NCBI GenBank assembly: GCA_025965155.1 | Contig: JAOPXN010000011.1 | Location: forward strand, 1-47,614 | Direction of reading: 5' to 3' | From: Propionibacteriaceae bacterium | Lineage (GTDB): Bacteria > Actinomycetota > Actinomycetes > Propionibacteriales > Propionibacteriaceae | Length of the DNA: 47,614 nucleotides | In this document: piece after piece, positions 26,205-35,012 of the stretch | Position numbering within the stretch: position 1 is the first letter of the stretch | Layout of the letters: each line of letters begins with the position of its first letter | Made by a program: the position numbers and the translations under genes | Notes under the pieces: model-generated | Told to the model about the DNA's origin: nothing | The model's database searches: none | What the model saw: the letters and a program-made list of their open reading frames with translations, nothing else

Positions 26205-27578
26205 TTAGACGCCGTCTAGGCGGGTGGGGGAGCGGCGGATGAAGGCTGCCCAGGTGACGGCGAAGCAGATGGCGTAAAAGAGGATGAAGCTGATGTACGC
26301 GCCGTCGCCGGTCTTCAGCGTCAGGAAGGACTGCCGGAAGGCTAGGTTCACTGCGACCCCGCCGAGGGCGCCGATGGCGCCGGCGAGGCCGATCAGGGCT
26401 CCGGCGCGACGCATTGCTCTGGTGTCGGCGGTCGCCAGATCCCCGCCACGGCCTACATCGAGCTGCGCCTTGGCGTGGAAGATCGCCGGGATCATCTTGT
26501 ACGTTGACCCGTTTCCGATCCCGGAGAACAGAAACAGCAGCACGAAGCCGAGGATGTACAGCGGCAGCGAGCGCATCTGGGAGGCGGCCAGCACGACAGC
26601 GGCCCCGACGGCCATGGCGACGAAGTTGTAGAAGGTGACGACCGAGCCGCGGAACCGGTCCGCCAGTGCCCCACCGACGGGACGGATCAGCGACCCCAGC
26701 AGCGGACCGAGGAAGGTCAGTGCGGCCGCCTTGACCGGATTCGGGAAGTCCTCCGGGAACTGCACCAGCAGGACCTGGCCGAAGGCGAAGCTGAAGCCGA
26801 TGAAGGAGCCGAAGGTACCGATGTAGAGCAGCGCGATGATCCAGGTCTCCTTGTGCCTGGTGACCTCCCGGATCGCGCCCTTCGCATTGCGCGCCGAGCT
26901 GAGGTTGTTCATGTACAACGCCGACCCGAGCGCCGCCAGCACGATCAGCGGGATGTAGATCCCGACAATCACGCGTGGGTGGTCGGCGCCGAAGGCGGCC
27001 AGCACGCCCAGACCGACCACCTGCACAACGGGTACGCCGAGGTTGCCACCGCCGGCGTTGATGCCCAGCGCCCAGCCCTTGAGGCGGGCCGGGTAGTAGG
27101 CGTTGATGTTGGTCATCGACGATGCGAAGTTGCCGCCGCCGACACCTGCTATCGCGGCCACGACCAGCAAGGTGTTGAACGAGACGCCCGGCTTGAGCAG
27201 CAGGGCGATCAGGATGGTGGGGATCAACAGCAGCAGCGCGCTGATGATGGTCCAGTTCCGACCGCCGAACCTCGCCACCGCAAACGTGTACGGCAGCCGG
27301 AGCACAGCACCGACCAGGGTGGGTACGGCGGTGAGCAGGAACTTCTGGGCCGGGCTGATGCCGTACTCAGGTCCCAGGAAGAGGACCAGCACCGACCACA
27401 GGCTCCAGACGGAGAAGCCGATGTGCTCGCTGGCGACGGAGAAGATCAGGTTGCGACGTGCGATGGCCCGACCCTTGGTGTTCCAGAAGTCGTAGTCCTC
27501 GGGACGCCAGTCGTCGATCCAGCGGCTTCCGCGTTTGGACGCTACACGTGTGACAGTGGTGGATTCGGCCGTGGCCAT
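26205..27578 (-). CDS. narK: NarK-type nitrate/nitrite transporter (MFS), 457 aa
   Basis: This is a twelve-helix major facilitator for nitrate uptake or nitrate/nitrite exchange. The nitrate signature is seen in GVGGGNFASSMTNINAYYP, followed by KGWALGINAGGGNLGV; a second glycine-rich copy is GIGNGSTYKMIPAIF. The substrate Arg residues of the family fit LRLPYTFAVARFGGR and RPVGGALADRF. ATG 27578 has AGGAG 7 bases upstream, better than the ATG at 27692. The position after nirBD points to assimilation. Confidence 0.93.
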   Translation of the reverse strand: MATAESTTVTRVASKRGSRWIDDWRPEDYDFWNTKGRAIARRNLIFSVASEHIGFSVWSLWSVLVLFLGPEYGISPAQKFLLTAVPTLVGAVLRLPYTFAVARFGGRNWTIISALLLLIPTILIALLLKPGVSFNTLLVVAAIAGVGGGNFASSMTNINAYYPARLKGWALGINAGGGNLGVPVVQVVGLGVLAAFGADHPRVIVGIYIPLIVLAALGSALYMNNLSSARNAKGAIREVTRHKETWIIALLYIGTFGSFIGFSFAFGQVLLVQFPEDFPNPVKAAALTFLGPLLGSLIRPVGGALADRFRGSVVTFYNFVAMAVGAAVVLAASQMRSLPLYILGFVLLFLFSGIGNGSTYKMIPAIFHAKAQLDVGRGGDLATADTRAMRRAGALIGLAGAIGALGGVAVNLAFRQSFLTLKTGDGAYISFILFYAICFAVTWAAFIRRSPTRLDGV

Positions 27579-27627
27579 GGGTAGCTCCTCATCAGGGGAG
27601 GTAGGTGAGACGGAGACAGTCTTGGTC

Positions 27628-27658
27628 TGACGCTGCCGCGAGCGGCCGGTCAGCGTCA
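27628..27658. terminator. Hairpin between nirD and narK (terminator or attenuator)
   Basis: TGACGCTG (27628-27635) pairs with CAGCGTCA (27651-27658), with an inner CCGC/GCGG. It lies 41 bases after the nirD stop and about 50 bases before the narK start. There is no T tract, so it may only reduce read-through. Confidence 0.4.
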
Positions 27659-27698
27659 TGGATTCAGGCGGTGGGGGGAAGCGTTGGGTCACGTCTGC

Positions 27699-28043
27699 TC
27701 ACATGGTGCGGAGGATGATGTTGGCGTCAGCGTCGGTGGAGACGTGGTAGCTGCGCAGCGGCGCTGCGCCGGTAACCGAGCAGCCCGTGTCGAGCTCGAA
27801 CGCGTTCTGGTGCAGCGGGCACACGACCACCCGCTGGTCGATCTGTCCGTCGGCGATCGGGCCACCGCGGTGCGGGCAGACTGCCGACACCGCCCGGATC
27901 GAACCGTCGCGGAGCCGGAACACGGCGATCTGCTCACCGACGACCCCGAACGCTCGTCCCTCGCCGATCGGGATCTGGTCCAGCGGGCCGACGACGTGGA
28001 CGCCGGCTGTCATTGAGGCGGGGGTCACTGCGTCGGTGCTCAT
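27699..28043 (-). CDS. nirD: Nitrite reductase small subunit NirD (Rieske-type), 114 aa
   Basis: This is the small subunit of NAD(P)H nitrite reductase. The Rieske-type [2Fe-2S] ligands are present as Cys56 and His58 in CPHRGGP and Cys75 and His78 in CPLHQNAF. Some NirD proteins lack these ligands, so this is the cluster-bearing kind. The ATG overlaps the nirB stop as ATGA (28040-28043), showing coupled translation. Confidence 0.93.
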   Translation of the reverse strand: MSTDAVTPASMTAGVHVVGPLDQIPIGEGRAFGVVGEQIAVFRLRDGSIRAVSAVCPHRGGPIADGQIDQRVVVCPLHQNAFELDTGCSVTGAAPLRSYHVSTDADANIILRTM

Positions 28044-30556
28044 CGGACCGGCACCTGAGGGAGCACCTCGAGCGGCAGCGAGGTACGGAACTGGCCGGCC
28101 GTGAACGGGTCGCTGCGTTCCTTCCATGGGTCGACGTAGTTGTCGACGGACGCCTGCATGGCCGCGTCGAGCTGCTCGGCGATCCCTTCGGAGTCGTCCA
28201 CGATCACGGCTCGGATGTGCTCGATCCCGACCCGGGGTACGAAAGCGTAGGTGCGCTCCAGCCAGTTGGCGTTCTCCCGGTAGTACTGCATGAACCGGCC
28301 CGTCAGGGTCTTCACCGTTTCGGGGTCATCGACTGTGGCGAGCAGGTCGCCCTTGCGGATGTGCGCACCGGCGGCTCCACCGACGTAGATCTCCCAACGG
28401 TCGCCCTCGATGGCCACGACCCCGACGTCCTTGACCAGCGACTCGGCACAGTTGCGCGGGCAGCCGGACACGGCCAGCTTCATCTTCGCCGGCGACTCGA
28501 TGCCCTGGAAGCGGCTCTCGATCTCGACCCCGAGCTTGGTGGAGTCACCGGTACCGAACCGGCAGAACTCACGCCCCACACAGGTCTTCACCGTGCGGAA
28601 GCTCTTCCCGTACGCGTACCCCGAGGGCATGTCGAGGTCAGCCCATACCTGGGGCAGGTCCTCCTTGCGGATACCGAGCAGGTCGATCCGCTGGCCACCG
28701 GTCAGCTTCACCATCGGCACCTTGTACTTGTCCGCGACGTCGGCGATTCGCCGCAGCTGGGCGGGGCTGGTGACGCCACCCTTCATCTGTGGAACCACGG
28801 AGAAGGTGCCGTCACGCTGGATGTTGGCGTGCACCCGGTCGTTGACGAAACGGGCGTCCCGCTCGTCGACGTAGTCGTCGGCCAGCATCATCTTCATCAG
28901 CGAGGCCAGCCCCATCTTCGACTTCGCATCCTCGGCCCCGTCCGGTGCGAGGGCGGCGAAGACCTCCGACACCGAGCGCAGCCCCTGCTCCCGAATGGCC
29001 GCCATCAGGGCCGGCTTGTCCATCGGGATCCCCGGTACGTAGTACGACGCAGCCGGGTCTTCCTCCACTGCACCGTCGGCCGCCCACTCCACTACCTGTT
29101 TCACCAGGAGCTTGCAGGAGCCGCAGCCCTTGCCGGCCCGGGTCTTGTCCATCACGCCGGCGACGGTCTTGCAGCCACTCTTGACCGTGTCGGCCAGTGC
29201 CTTCTTCGAGACGCCGTTGCAGTTGCAGACCTGCGCGTCGTCGGCCAGCTCTGCCACCCCGACCTCCTCGGCCGGTCCGCCGAGGTCGAACATCAGCGAG
29301 ACCCGCTCCTGTGGCAGCGGCAGACCGCGGTCGAACGCCTGCGTCAGGTACGCGACCTTGCGGCTGTCTCCGAGCAGCGTGGCACCGATGATCTTCTCGT
29401 CCCGGATCACGATGGACTTGAACACGCCGCGGCTGGGCTCGGAGAACACGATGTGCTCGTCGGTGTCGCGTTCGGGTTCCTGGATACCCATCGAGGCCAC
29501 CTCGACGCCGGCCACCTTCAGCTTGGTCGCGGTACGCGATCCCAGGTAGGCGGCGGTGGTGTCGGCAGCGGTGACATGGTCGGCCAGTACGGCGGCCATC
29601 TCCCACAGCGGGGCCACCAGCCCGTACACCTCACCCCGATGCTGGACGCACTCGCCGACGGCGAAGATGTCATCCTCATCGAGAACCCGCATGGAGTCAT
29701 CGACCACGATCGCCCGCTCCACCGGCAGGCCACTGGTGAGGGCCACGTCGACGTTGGGCCGGATACCTGCGGCGACAACCACCATGTCGCAGTGCAGGTC
29801 GGGCTGGTCGCGGAGCCGTACTCCGGTGACCTTGTCCTCCCCGAGGATCGCAGTGGTCCGACTGCGGAGATGGACGCCGATGCCGAGCGCCTCGACGCTG
29901 CGTCGCAGGATCTCCCCGCCGGCCGGGCCCATCTGCGCGTTCATCAGGTGCCCGCCGGAGTGCACCACCTCGACACTGATGCCGTGACTCTGCAGACCGC
30001 GGGCCGCTTCGAGACCGAGCAGGCCGCCGCCGATCACCACGGCGCGACGGTGGTGGTCGTGGGTCGCGTAGGACACCATGTTGCGGGTGTCGTCGATGGT
30101 CCGGAACGCGAACACCCCCGGCAGCAGCGATCCGTCCGCGGTGTAGAGCCCGTCCATGTTCGGCATGAAGGAGCGGCTGCCGGTGGCGATGATCAACACG
30201 TCGTAGGGGGTTACGCCACCGTCGTCGGAGTACACCAGCTTGGCGAACCGGTCGATCTTCTCCGCGCGGACACCGGCGTGCAGGGTGATCTCGTTCTCTG
30301 CGTACCACGGCAGCGAGTTCAAGAAGATGTCGGCGTCGCTCTCCTCACCGGAGAGGACGTGGCTGAGCATGATCCGGTTGTAGTTGCCGTACGGCTCGTC
30401 ACCGAACATGGTGATGGTGAACTGCATCGCTCCGCCGCGTTCGAGGATCTCCTCGACGGCGCGCGCGCCCGCCATTCCGTTGCCGATAACAACTAGCCGC
30501 CGCCGCAGGTCGGTGGGCTGCGCCAGGTCGGTTGGACGGTCCAGAGTGCTCGTCAT
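28040..30556 (-). CDS. nirB: Assimilatory NAD(P)H nitrite reductase large subunit NirB, 838 aa
   Basis: The enzyme reduces nitrite to ammonium with NAD(P)H. The FAD/NAD module begins VVIGNGMAGARAVEEIL and includes VVIGGGLLGLEAARGL. The BFD-like [2Fe-2S] domain (about 440-490) has VCNCNGVSKKAL and GKGCGSCKLL. The ferredoxin-like half domain precedes the sirohaem/[4Fe-4S] domain, whose four ligands are in TCVGREFCRFG (near 660) and SGCPRNCAE (near 700). The length is that of typical NirB. The ATG overlaps the TGA of the upstream reading frame by one base (TGATG). Confidence 0.96.
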   Translation of the reverse strand: MTSTLDRPTDLAQPTDLRRRLVVIGNGMAGARAVEEILERGGAMQFTITMFGDEPYGNYNRIMLSHVLSGEESDADIFLNSLPWYAENEITLHAGVRAEKIDRFAKLVYSDDGGVTPYDVLIIATGSRSFMPNMDGLYTADGSLLPGVFAFRTIDDTRNMVSYATHDHHRRAVVIGGGLLGLEAARGLQSHGISVEVVHSGGHLMNAQMGPAGGEILRRSVEALGIGVHLRSRTTAILGEDKVTGVRLRDQPDLHCDMVVVAAGIRPNVDVALTSGLPVERAIVVDDSMRVLDEDDIFAVGECVQHRGEVYGLVAPLWEMAAVLADHVTAADTTAAYLGSRTATKLKVAGVEVASMGIQEPERDTDEHIVFSEPSRGVFKSIVIRDEKIIGATLLGDSRKVAYLTQAFDRGLPLPQERVSLMFDLGGPAEEVGVAELADDAQVCNCNGVSKKALADTVKSGCKTVAGVMDKTRAGKGCGSCKLLVKQVVEWAADGAVEEDPAASYYVPGIPMDKPALMAAIREQGLRSVSEVFAALAPDGAEDAKSKMGLASLMKMMLADDYVDERDARFVNDRVHANIQRDGTFSVVPQMKGGVTSPAQLRRIADVADKYKVPMVKLTGGQRIDLLGIRKEDLPQVWADLDMPSGYAYGKSFRTVKTCVGREFCRFGTGDSTKLGVEIESRFQGIESPAKMKLAVSGCPRNCAESLVKDVGVVAIEGDRWEIYVGGAAGAHIRKGDLLATVDDPETVKTLTGRFMQYYRENANWLERTYAFVPRVGIEHIRAVIVDDSEGIAEQLDAAMQASVDNYVDPWKERSDPFTAGQFRTSLPLEVLPQVPVR

Positions 30557-30903
30557 CAGTGCTCCACCATCCCGAGGTCGACGACCACCGATCCGCTGAC
30601 GCCCACCTGCGCTACCAGATGGAGCTCGATCACCGAGCCGCCCTCAATGTCCTCGACCACCCGCAGCGGCACATGCACGTCGCTCTTGGCGCCGATCGGG
30701 AAGTAACGCATCGGCACGCCGTCACGCATCAGCACGGCAGTGATCAGCTCCGCCGAGGAGTTACCCCCGCGGAAGTACAGGGTCTGGTTGATCACGCCGT
30801 CCGGCACTACGTGCACCAGCTCCGACGAGATGGGCACCGGCTTGTCCAGGCCGGCTCCCTCGAACGGATAGATGCCTTGCAGGAAAAGATTCTTGGTCAT
30901 CAT
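30556..30903 (-). CDS. Possible separately translated 115-aa protein inside the nitrate reductase frame
   Basis: The last 115 codons of the nitrate reductase frame start with two ATG codons (30903 and 30900). AAAGGA at 30911-30916 lies 7 bases upstream, a textbook ribosome binding site. The segment reads NLFLQGIYPFEG, LYFRGGNSSAELI, GVPMRYFPIGAKSDVHVPLRVVED, and ends SVVVDLGMVEH. It looks like a compact beta-rich domain and not a linker. I recall similar small proteins beside nitrate and nitrite reductase genes in other actinobacteria but cannot name a function. Confidence 0.55.
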   Translation of the reverse strand: MMTKNLFLQGIYPFEGAGLDKPVPISSELVHVVPDGVINQTLYFRGGNSSAELITAVLMRDGVPMRYFPIGAKSDVHVPLRVVEDIEGGSVIELHLVAQVGVSGSVVVDLGMVEH

Positions 30904-33102
30904 CGGACGGTCCTTTCGACGGGACGGTTGCAGGAGCTGGTTCAAGGTCGGTCGGGTCGGGGCCGAGTGTTCGGTGTGCTTCGGTGGGGTGGCGAGGAGG
31001 TGAGCATCATCCGGTGAGCCGATCCGCTCCAGGCTGACGGCGCAGGCCTTGAATGCCGGCATCTTCGAGTGCCGGTCCAGCGCGGGGGAGGTGAGGACGT
31101 TCGCGTTCGACGCCCCGCCCCAGTGGAACGGAACGAAGATCGTGTCGGAACGGATGTCCTCGGTCAGCCGGGCGCGGAAGTTGGCAGTGCCGCGTCGGGT
31201 CCGAAGCTGGACGATGTCCGCGCCGGTGATGTCCAGCCGTCGCGCCAGGTCCGGGTGGATTTGTGCCTCCGGCTGGACCTGGGTCTGGGCTGTGCTGCGA
31301 TGCCTCCGGGTCTGGGCGCCACTTTGGTACTGCGCCATCAGTCGCCCGGTTGTCAGTACGTAGGGGAAGTCCGCGTCCGGCACCTCGACCGGATCGCGGT
31401 GCTCAACCCGGATGAAGCTGGCCCGCCCGTCCGGGGTCGGGAAGCTCTCGGCGAACAGCCGCGGGGTACCCGGATGCGTCGGCGACGGGCAGGGCCAGAA
31501 GACCCCTTTCTCGGCCTCGATCCTCTCGTAGCTGATGCCGGAGTAGTCCGCGATGCCACCCGCGCTGGCCCGCCGCAGCTCCTCGAACACGTCGCGTGGC
31601 TCGGCGGAGAAGTACTGGCCGCGCCCCAGCCGGTCGGCGAGCGCCTTGATCAGCTCCAGGTCGGTCCAGACACCCGCCGGTGGCGGCAACGCGCGGCGTC
31701 GCCGGATCACCCGACCCTCGAGGTTGGTCATCGTGCCCTCTTCCTCGGCCCACTGGGCCGTCGGCAGCACGACGTCGGCGAACTCGGCGGTCTCGGCCAG
31801 GAAGATGTCGGACACCACCAGCAGGTCGAGGCCGCGGAGCCGGTCGGCCACCCGGTTGGCGTCGGGTGCGGACACCACCAGGTTCGAGGCCAGCACCAGC
31901 AGCGCCCGTACCCCGCCGGGGCTGCCCAGCTTGTCCAGCATCTCGAAGGCCGACAGGCCAGGCTGGGGCAGCTCTTCCGGGGCGATGCCCCAGACCTTGG
32001 CGACATGAGCCCGATCAGCCGGGTCGGCCAGCTTCCGGTAGCCGGGCAGCTGGTCGGCCTTCTGACCATGCTCGCGGCCACCCTGCCCGTTGCCCTGCCC
32101 GGTGATGGTGCCGTAGCCGGAGTACGGCTTACCGGGCAGACCCAGCGCGAGGGCCAGGTTCAAAAACGCCTGGGCGGTGTCGGTGCCGTTGCTGTGCTGC
32201 TCGGCGCCGCGGGCGGTCAGGATCATCGCGCTCGGAGCGGTGGCGAGGGCCTGCACCGTCTGCCGGAGCTGTTCGACCGCGATGCCGGTGATGCGTTCGG
32301 TCCGGTCCGGCCAGTACGCCGCCACGCCCGCCTTGACCGCGGCGTACCCCTTGGTCCTGGCCGCGATGTAGTCGGTGTCGACGTAGCCCTCTTTGATGGC
32401 GATGTGCAGCAGGCCGTTGGCCAGTGCCAGGTCGGTACCGGGAAGCGGCTGCAGGTGCACGGTGGAGCCGGCCGCGGTGGCGCTGCGGCGTGGGTCGACA
32501 ACGATGTGGACGGCGCCGTTCGCCCGTCCGGCGTCGAAGAACTGCATGGCCGGCGGCATGGTGGCCGCCGGGTTGGAGCCGACCAGCAGGATGGCCTTCG
32601 CCCCGGCGATATCGGCGAGCGGGAACGGCAGCCCCCGGTCGACGCCCAACGCCCGGTTGCACGCGGTCGCAGCGGACGACATGCAGAACCGGCCGTTGTA
32701 GTCGATGGCGGAGGTGCGCAGCGCCACCCGGGCGAACTTGCCGAAGGCGTACGCCTTCTCGTTGGTGAGCCCACCGCCGCCGAAGCAGCCGACACTGTCC
32801 AGCCCGTACCTGCGTTGGCTGCTGGTGATTCCGTCGACGACCTGGTCCAGCGCCTCGTCCCAGCCGGCGGCACGGAACGGGCTGTTCCGGTCACCGCGGA
32901 CGGTCCGGACCAGCGGAGTCAGCAGCCGCTGTGGATGGTCCAGCAGCGAGTTGGCGTTCCAGCCCTTGGAGCACAGGCCGCCCAGGTTCGTGGGGAAGTC
33001 AGGTTGCGGCTGCAGCGTTGCCGGTCGGTCGCCCGCGACCATGCTGATGCCGCACTGCAGCGAGCAGTACGGACAGTGCGTGAGCGTGGGTGCGGGGGAC
33101 AC
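30556..33102 (-). CDS. Assimilatory nitrate reductase (molybdopterin), in-frame with a C-terminal 115-aa domain, 848 aa
   Basis: This is the catalytic subunit of the NasA/NarB type, which reduces nitrate to nitrite with bis-MGD. The [4Fe-4S] ligands are Cys10, Cys13, Cys17 and Cys44 (CPYCSLQCG and GLCSKGW). Family blocks are GRFCMSSAATACNRALG, LLVGSNPAATMPP, AEEEGTMTNLEGRVIRR and VPFHWGGASNANVLT. GTG 33102 has GGAGG 8 bases upstream. The reductase proper ends near residue 700. A low-complexity Pro/Thr/Arg linker then runs into a separate conserved-looking domain without a stop. No flavin reductase (NasB/NasC partner) is adjacent, so the electron donor is unknown. Confidence 0.92.
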   Translation of the reverse strand: MSPAPTLTHCPYCSLQCGISMVAGDRPATLQPQPDFPTNLGGLCSKGWNANSLLDHPQRLLTPLVRTVRGDRNSPFRAAGWDEALDQVVDGITSSQRRYGLDSVGCFGGGGLTNEKAYAFGKFARVALRTSAIDYNGRFCMSSAATACNRALGVDRGLPFPLADIAGAKAILLVGSNPAATMPPAMQFFDAGRANGAVHIVVDPRRSATAAGSTVHLQPLPGTDLALANGLLHIAIKEGYVDTDYIAARTKGYAAVKAGVAAYWPDRTERITGIAVEQLRQTVQALATAPSAMILTARGAEQHSNGTDTAQAFLNLALALGLPGKPYSGYGTITGQGNGQGGREHGQKADQLPGYRKLADPADRAHVAKVWGIAPEELPQPGLSAFEMLDKLGSPGGVRALLVLASNLVVSAPDANRVADRLRGLDLLVVSDIFLAETAEFADVVLPTAQWAEEEGTMTNLEGRVIRRRRALPPPAGVWTDLELIKALADRLGRGQYFSAEPRDVFEELRRASAGGIADYSGISYERIEAEKGVFWPCPSPTHPGTPRLFAESFPTPDGRASFIRVEHRDPVEVPDADFPYVLTTGRLMAQYQSGAQTRRHRSTAQTQVQPEAQIHPDLARRLDITGADIVQLRTRRGTANFRARLTEDIRSDTIFVPFHWGGASNANVLTSPALDRHSKMPAFKACAVSLERIGSPDDAHLLATPPKHTEHSAPTRPTLNQLLQPSRRKDRPMMTKNLFLQGIYPFEGAGLDKPVPISSELVHVVPDGVINQTLYFRGGNSSAELITAVLMRDGVPMRYFPIGAKSDVHVPLRVVEDIEGGSVIELHLVAQVGVSGSVVVDLGMVEH

Positions 33103-33113
33103 ACGCCCATCCT

Positions 33114-33151
33114 CCGGTGACCGTGTTACAGCGCCCGGGGAAAGATGTAAC
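33114..33151 (-). promoter_or_regulatory. Candidate GlnR binding site upstream of the nitrate assimilation cluster
   Basis: On the minus strand GTTAC (33147-33151) and GTAAC (33125-33129) are exactly 22 bases apart. This is the spacing of the two a-sites in the GlnR box GTNAC-n6-GAAAC-n6-GTNAC-n6-GAAAC. The two b-site positions (CCCCG and ACCGG) do not match well. GlnR is known to activate nitrate assimilation genes in Streptomyces and Mycobacterium. Confidence 0.45.
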
Positions 33152-33211
33152 GCCTTCGAAAAGCAATCCTCACAGCCTCAGAACAGCGATGTTAGGCGGT
33201 GTGACGAGCCT

Positions 33212-34942
33212 TTAGGACCAGTCGAAGTCGGAGTCTCGGAACTCGCGTTCGGAACGCTCCGACCGCTCCGCTTCGCTGGTTCGGAGCTCCACCCGGCGGA
33301 TCTTCCCGCTGGCGGTCTTGGGAAGCTCGGCGAACTCCAGCCGGCGGATCCGCTGGTACGGCGCCAGCCGCTCGCGGGCGTAGCGCAGGATCGACGCGGC
33401 AGTCTCGGCGTCGGGCTGGTAGCCGGCCGTGAGCACGACGTACGCCTTCGGCACCGAAAGCCGGACCGGGTCCGGGGCCGGGACGATGGCGGCTTCGGCG
33501 ACTGCCTCATGCTCGACCAGCACCGACTCCAGCTCGAACGGGCTGATCCGGTAGTCGCTGGCCTTGAAGACGTCGTCGGCCCGGCCGATGTAGGTCAGGT
33601 AGCCGTCCATGTCCCGGCTGACCACGTCGCCGGTGTGGTAGACGTTGCCTGCGAACGCCCGGGCGTTGAGGTCGTCATCGAACCGGTCGGCGCTCTGTTT
33701 GTACCCGGTCATCAGCGGCAACGGACGTGCCGGGACCGGCACGCCGTTTTCGTCACGTTCAAGCTGCAGGCAGAGCTCGCCTTCGGTGGCGGACTCTTCG
33801 CCGCTGGCCGGGTCAACCAGGACCACGGTGTAGCCAGGCAGCGGCCGGCCCATCGAGCCCGGTTTGACCGGCTGGCCGGGGGAGTTGCCGACCTGGGCGG
33901 TGGTTTCGGTCTGACCGTAGCCATCGCGGATGGTGATGCCCCAGGCCTGCCGCACCCGATCGATCACCTCCGGGTTGAGCGGTTCACCGGCGGACAGACA
34001 CTCCCGGAGCGAGTGTCGGATACCGGTCAGGTCGGTCTGAACCAGCATCCGCCACACGGTCGGCGGCGCGCAGAAGGTGGTGGCGCCGGTCCGCTCCAAC
34101 ACCCCCAGCAGCTCCGCAGGGTCGAAGCGGACGTAGTTGTAGACCAGAACGGTGGCACCGGCCAGCCAGGGCGTGAAGAAGTTGCTCCAGGCATGCTTGG
34201 CCCAGCCCGGGGACGAGATGTTCAGGTGGATATCACCCGGCCGCAGACCCATCCAGTACAGGGTGGACAGATGTCCGACCGGGTAGGAGGTCTGGGTGTG
34301 CTCGACCAGCTTCGGGCGCGCGGTGGTTCCGGAGGTGAAGTACAGCAGCAGTGGGTCGGATCCCTTGCTGACACCCGGCAGAAACCGGTCGGCCCCGACG
34401 AACTCCTCCACCCGGTCGTAGCTGACCCACTCCGCGCTCGCCTCGCCACCGACAGCGAGCCTGGTCACTCCTGCCGGCAGCTCCCCGAACTTCGCCGCGT
34501 CACCATGGTGGGCGACCACCAGCGTGACATCGCCACGGACCACCCGGTCGGAAAGGTCATCGACCGGCAGCTGAGGAGTGGCAGGAATGATCACCGCGCC
34601 CAGCCGGATCGCTCCGAGCATGATCTCCCACAGCGGCACGCAGTTTCCCAGCGCCACCAGGATCCGGTCGCCGCGACGGACGCCAAGATCGCTCAGTAGG
34701 TGCGCCACAGCGACGGAGCGTGCCGACAGCTGGCTGAAGGTGAGCTGTTGCTCGGCGTCGCCATCGATCACCCACAAGGCGATGCCGTTCGGGTTCTCCT
34801 CGGCGAGACCGTCGAACCATTCTGTCGCGAAGTTGTAGAGCGGGAGCTCCGGCCAGGTGAACCCCTTGTACGCCACCTCGTAGTTGTCCCGATGCTGCAG
34901 CAGGAAGTCCCTCGCTGCGAGCACATGACAGTTCAGGGTCAT
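33212..34942 (-). CDS. AMP-forming acyl-CoA synthetase, 576 aa
   Basis: This is an adenylate-forming enzyme of the acetyl/medium-chain acyl-CoA synthetase type. It activates a carboxylic acid with ATP and joins it to CoA. Motifs are LLLYFTSGTTARPKLVEHT (P-loop), RDGYGQTETT, YHTGDVVSRDMDGYLTYIGRADDVFKASDYRISP in outline, and the catalytic Lys in LPKTASGKIRRVEL. The N-terminus NYEVAYKGFTWPELPLYNFATEWFD resembles medium-chain synthetases (ACSM type). ATG 34942 has GGAGG 5 bases upstream. The C-terminus is rich in Arg/Ser/Glu. The substrate cannot be told from the sequence. Confidence 0.9.
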   Translation of the reverse strand: MTLNCHVLAARDFLLQHRDNYEVAYKGFTWPELPLYNFATEWFDGLAEENPNGIALWVIDGDAEQQLTFSQLSARSVAVAHLLSDLGVRRGDRILVALGNCVPLWEIMLGAIRLGAVIIPATPQLPVDDLSDRVVRGDVTLVVAHHGDAAKFGELPAGVTRLAVGGEASAEWVSYDRVEEFVGADRFLPGVSKGSDPLLLYFTSGTTARPKLVEHTQTSYPVGHLSTLYWMGLRPGDIHLNISSPGWAKHAWSNFFTPWLAGATVLVYNYVRFDPAELLGVLERTGATTFCAPPTVWRMLVQTDLTGIRHSLRECLSAGEPLNPEVIDRVRQAWGITIRDGYGQTETTAQVGNSPGQPVKPGSMGRPLPGYTVVLVDPASGEESATEGELCLQLERDENGVPVPARPLPLMTGYKQSADRFDDDLNARAFAGNVYHTGDVVSRDMDGYLTYIGRADDVFKASDYRISPFELESVLVEHEAVAEAAIVPAPDPVRLSVPKAYVVLTAGYQPDAETAASILRYARERLAPYQRIRRLEFAELPKTASGKIRRVELRTSEAERSERSEREFRDSDFDWS

Positions 34943-35012
34943 CAGGTCCTCCAATTCGAGCGATGCCGAGCGGTCCCCGACGGATACATCTCTCGATCGT
35001 TGCTGAACGGTT

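Noticed and set aside
28013-33120. Very long open frames on the plus strand (for example 28013-30496 and 31069-33120)
   Set aside because: They lie opposite nirB and the nitrate reductase gene, whose motifs and cofactor ligands are clear. Long antisense frames are expected in high-GC DNA, and their translations are low-complexity and match no family.
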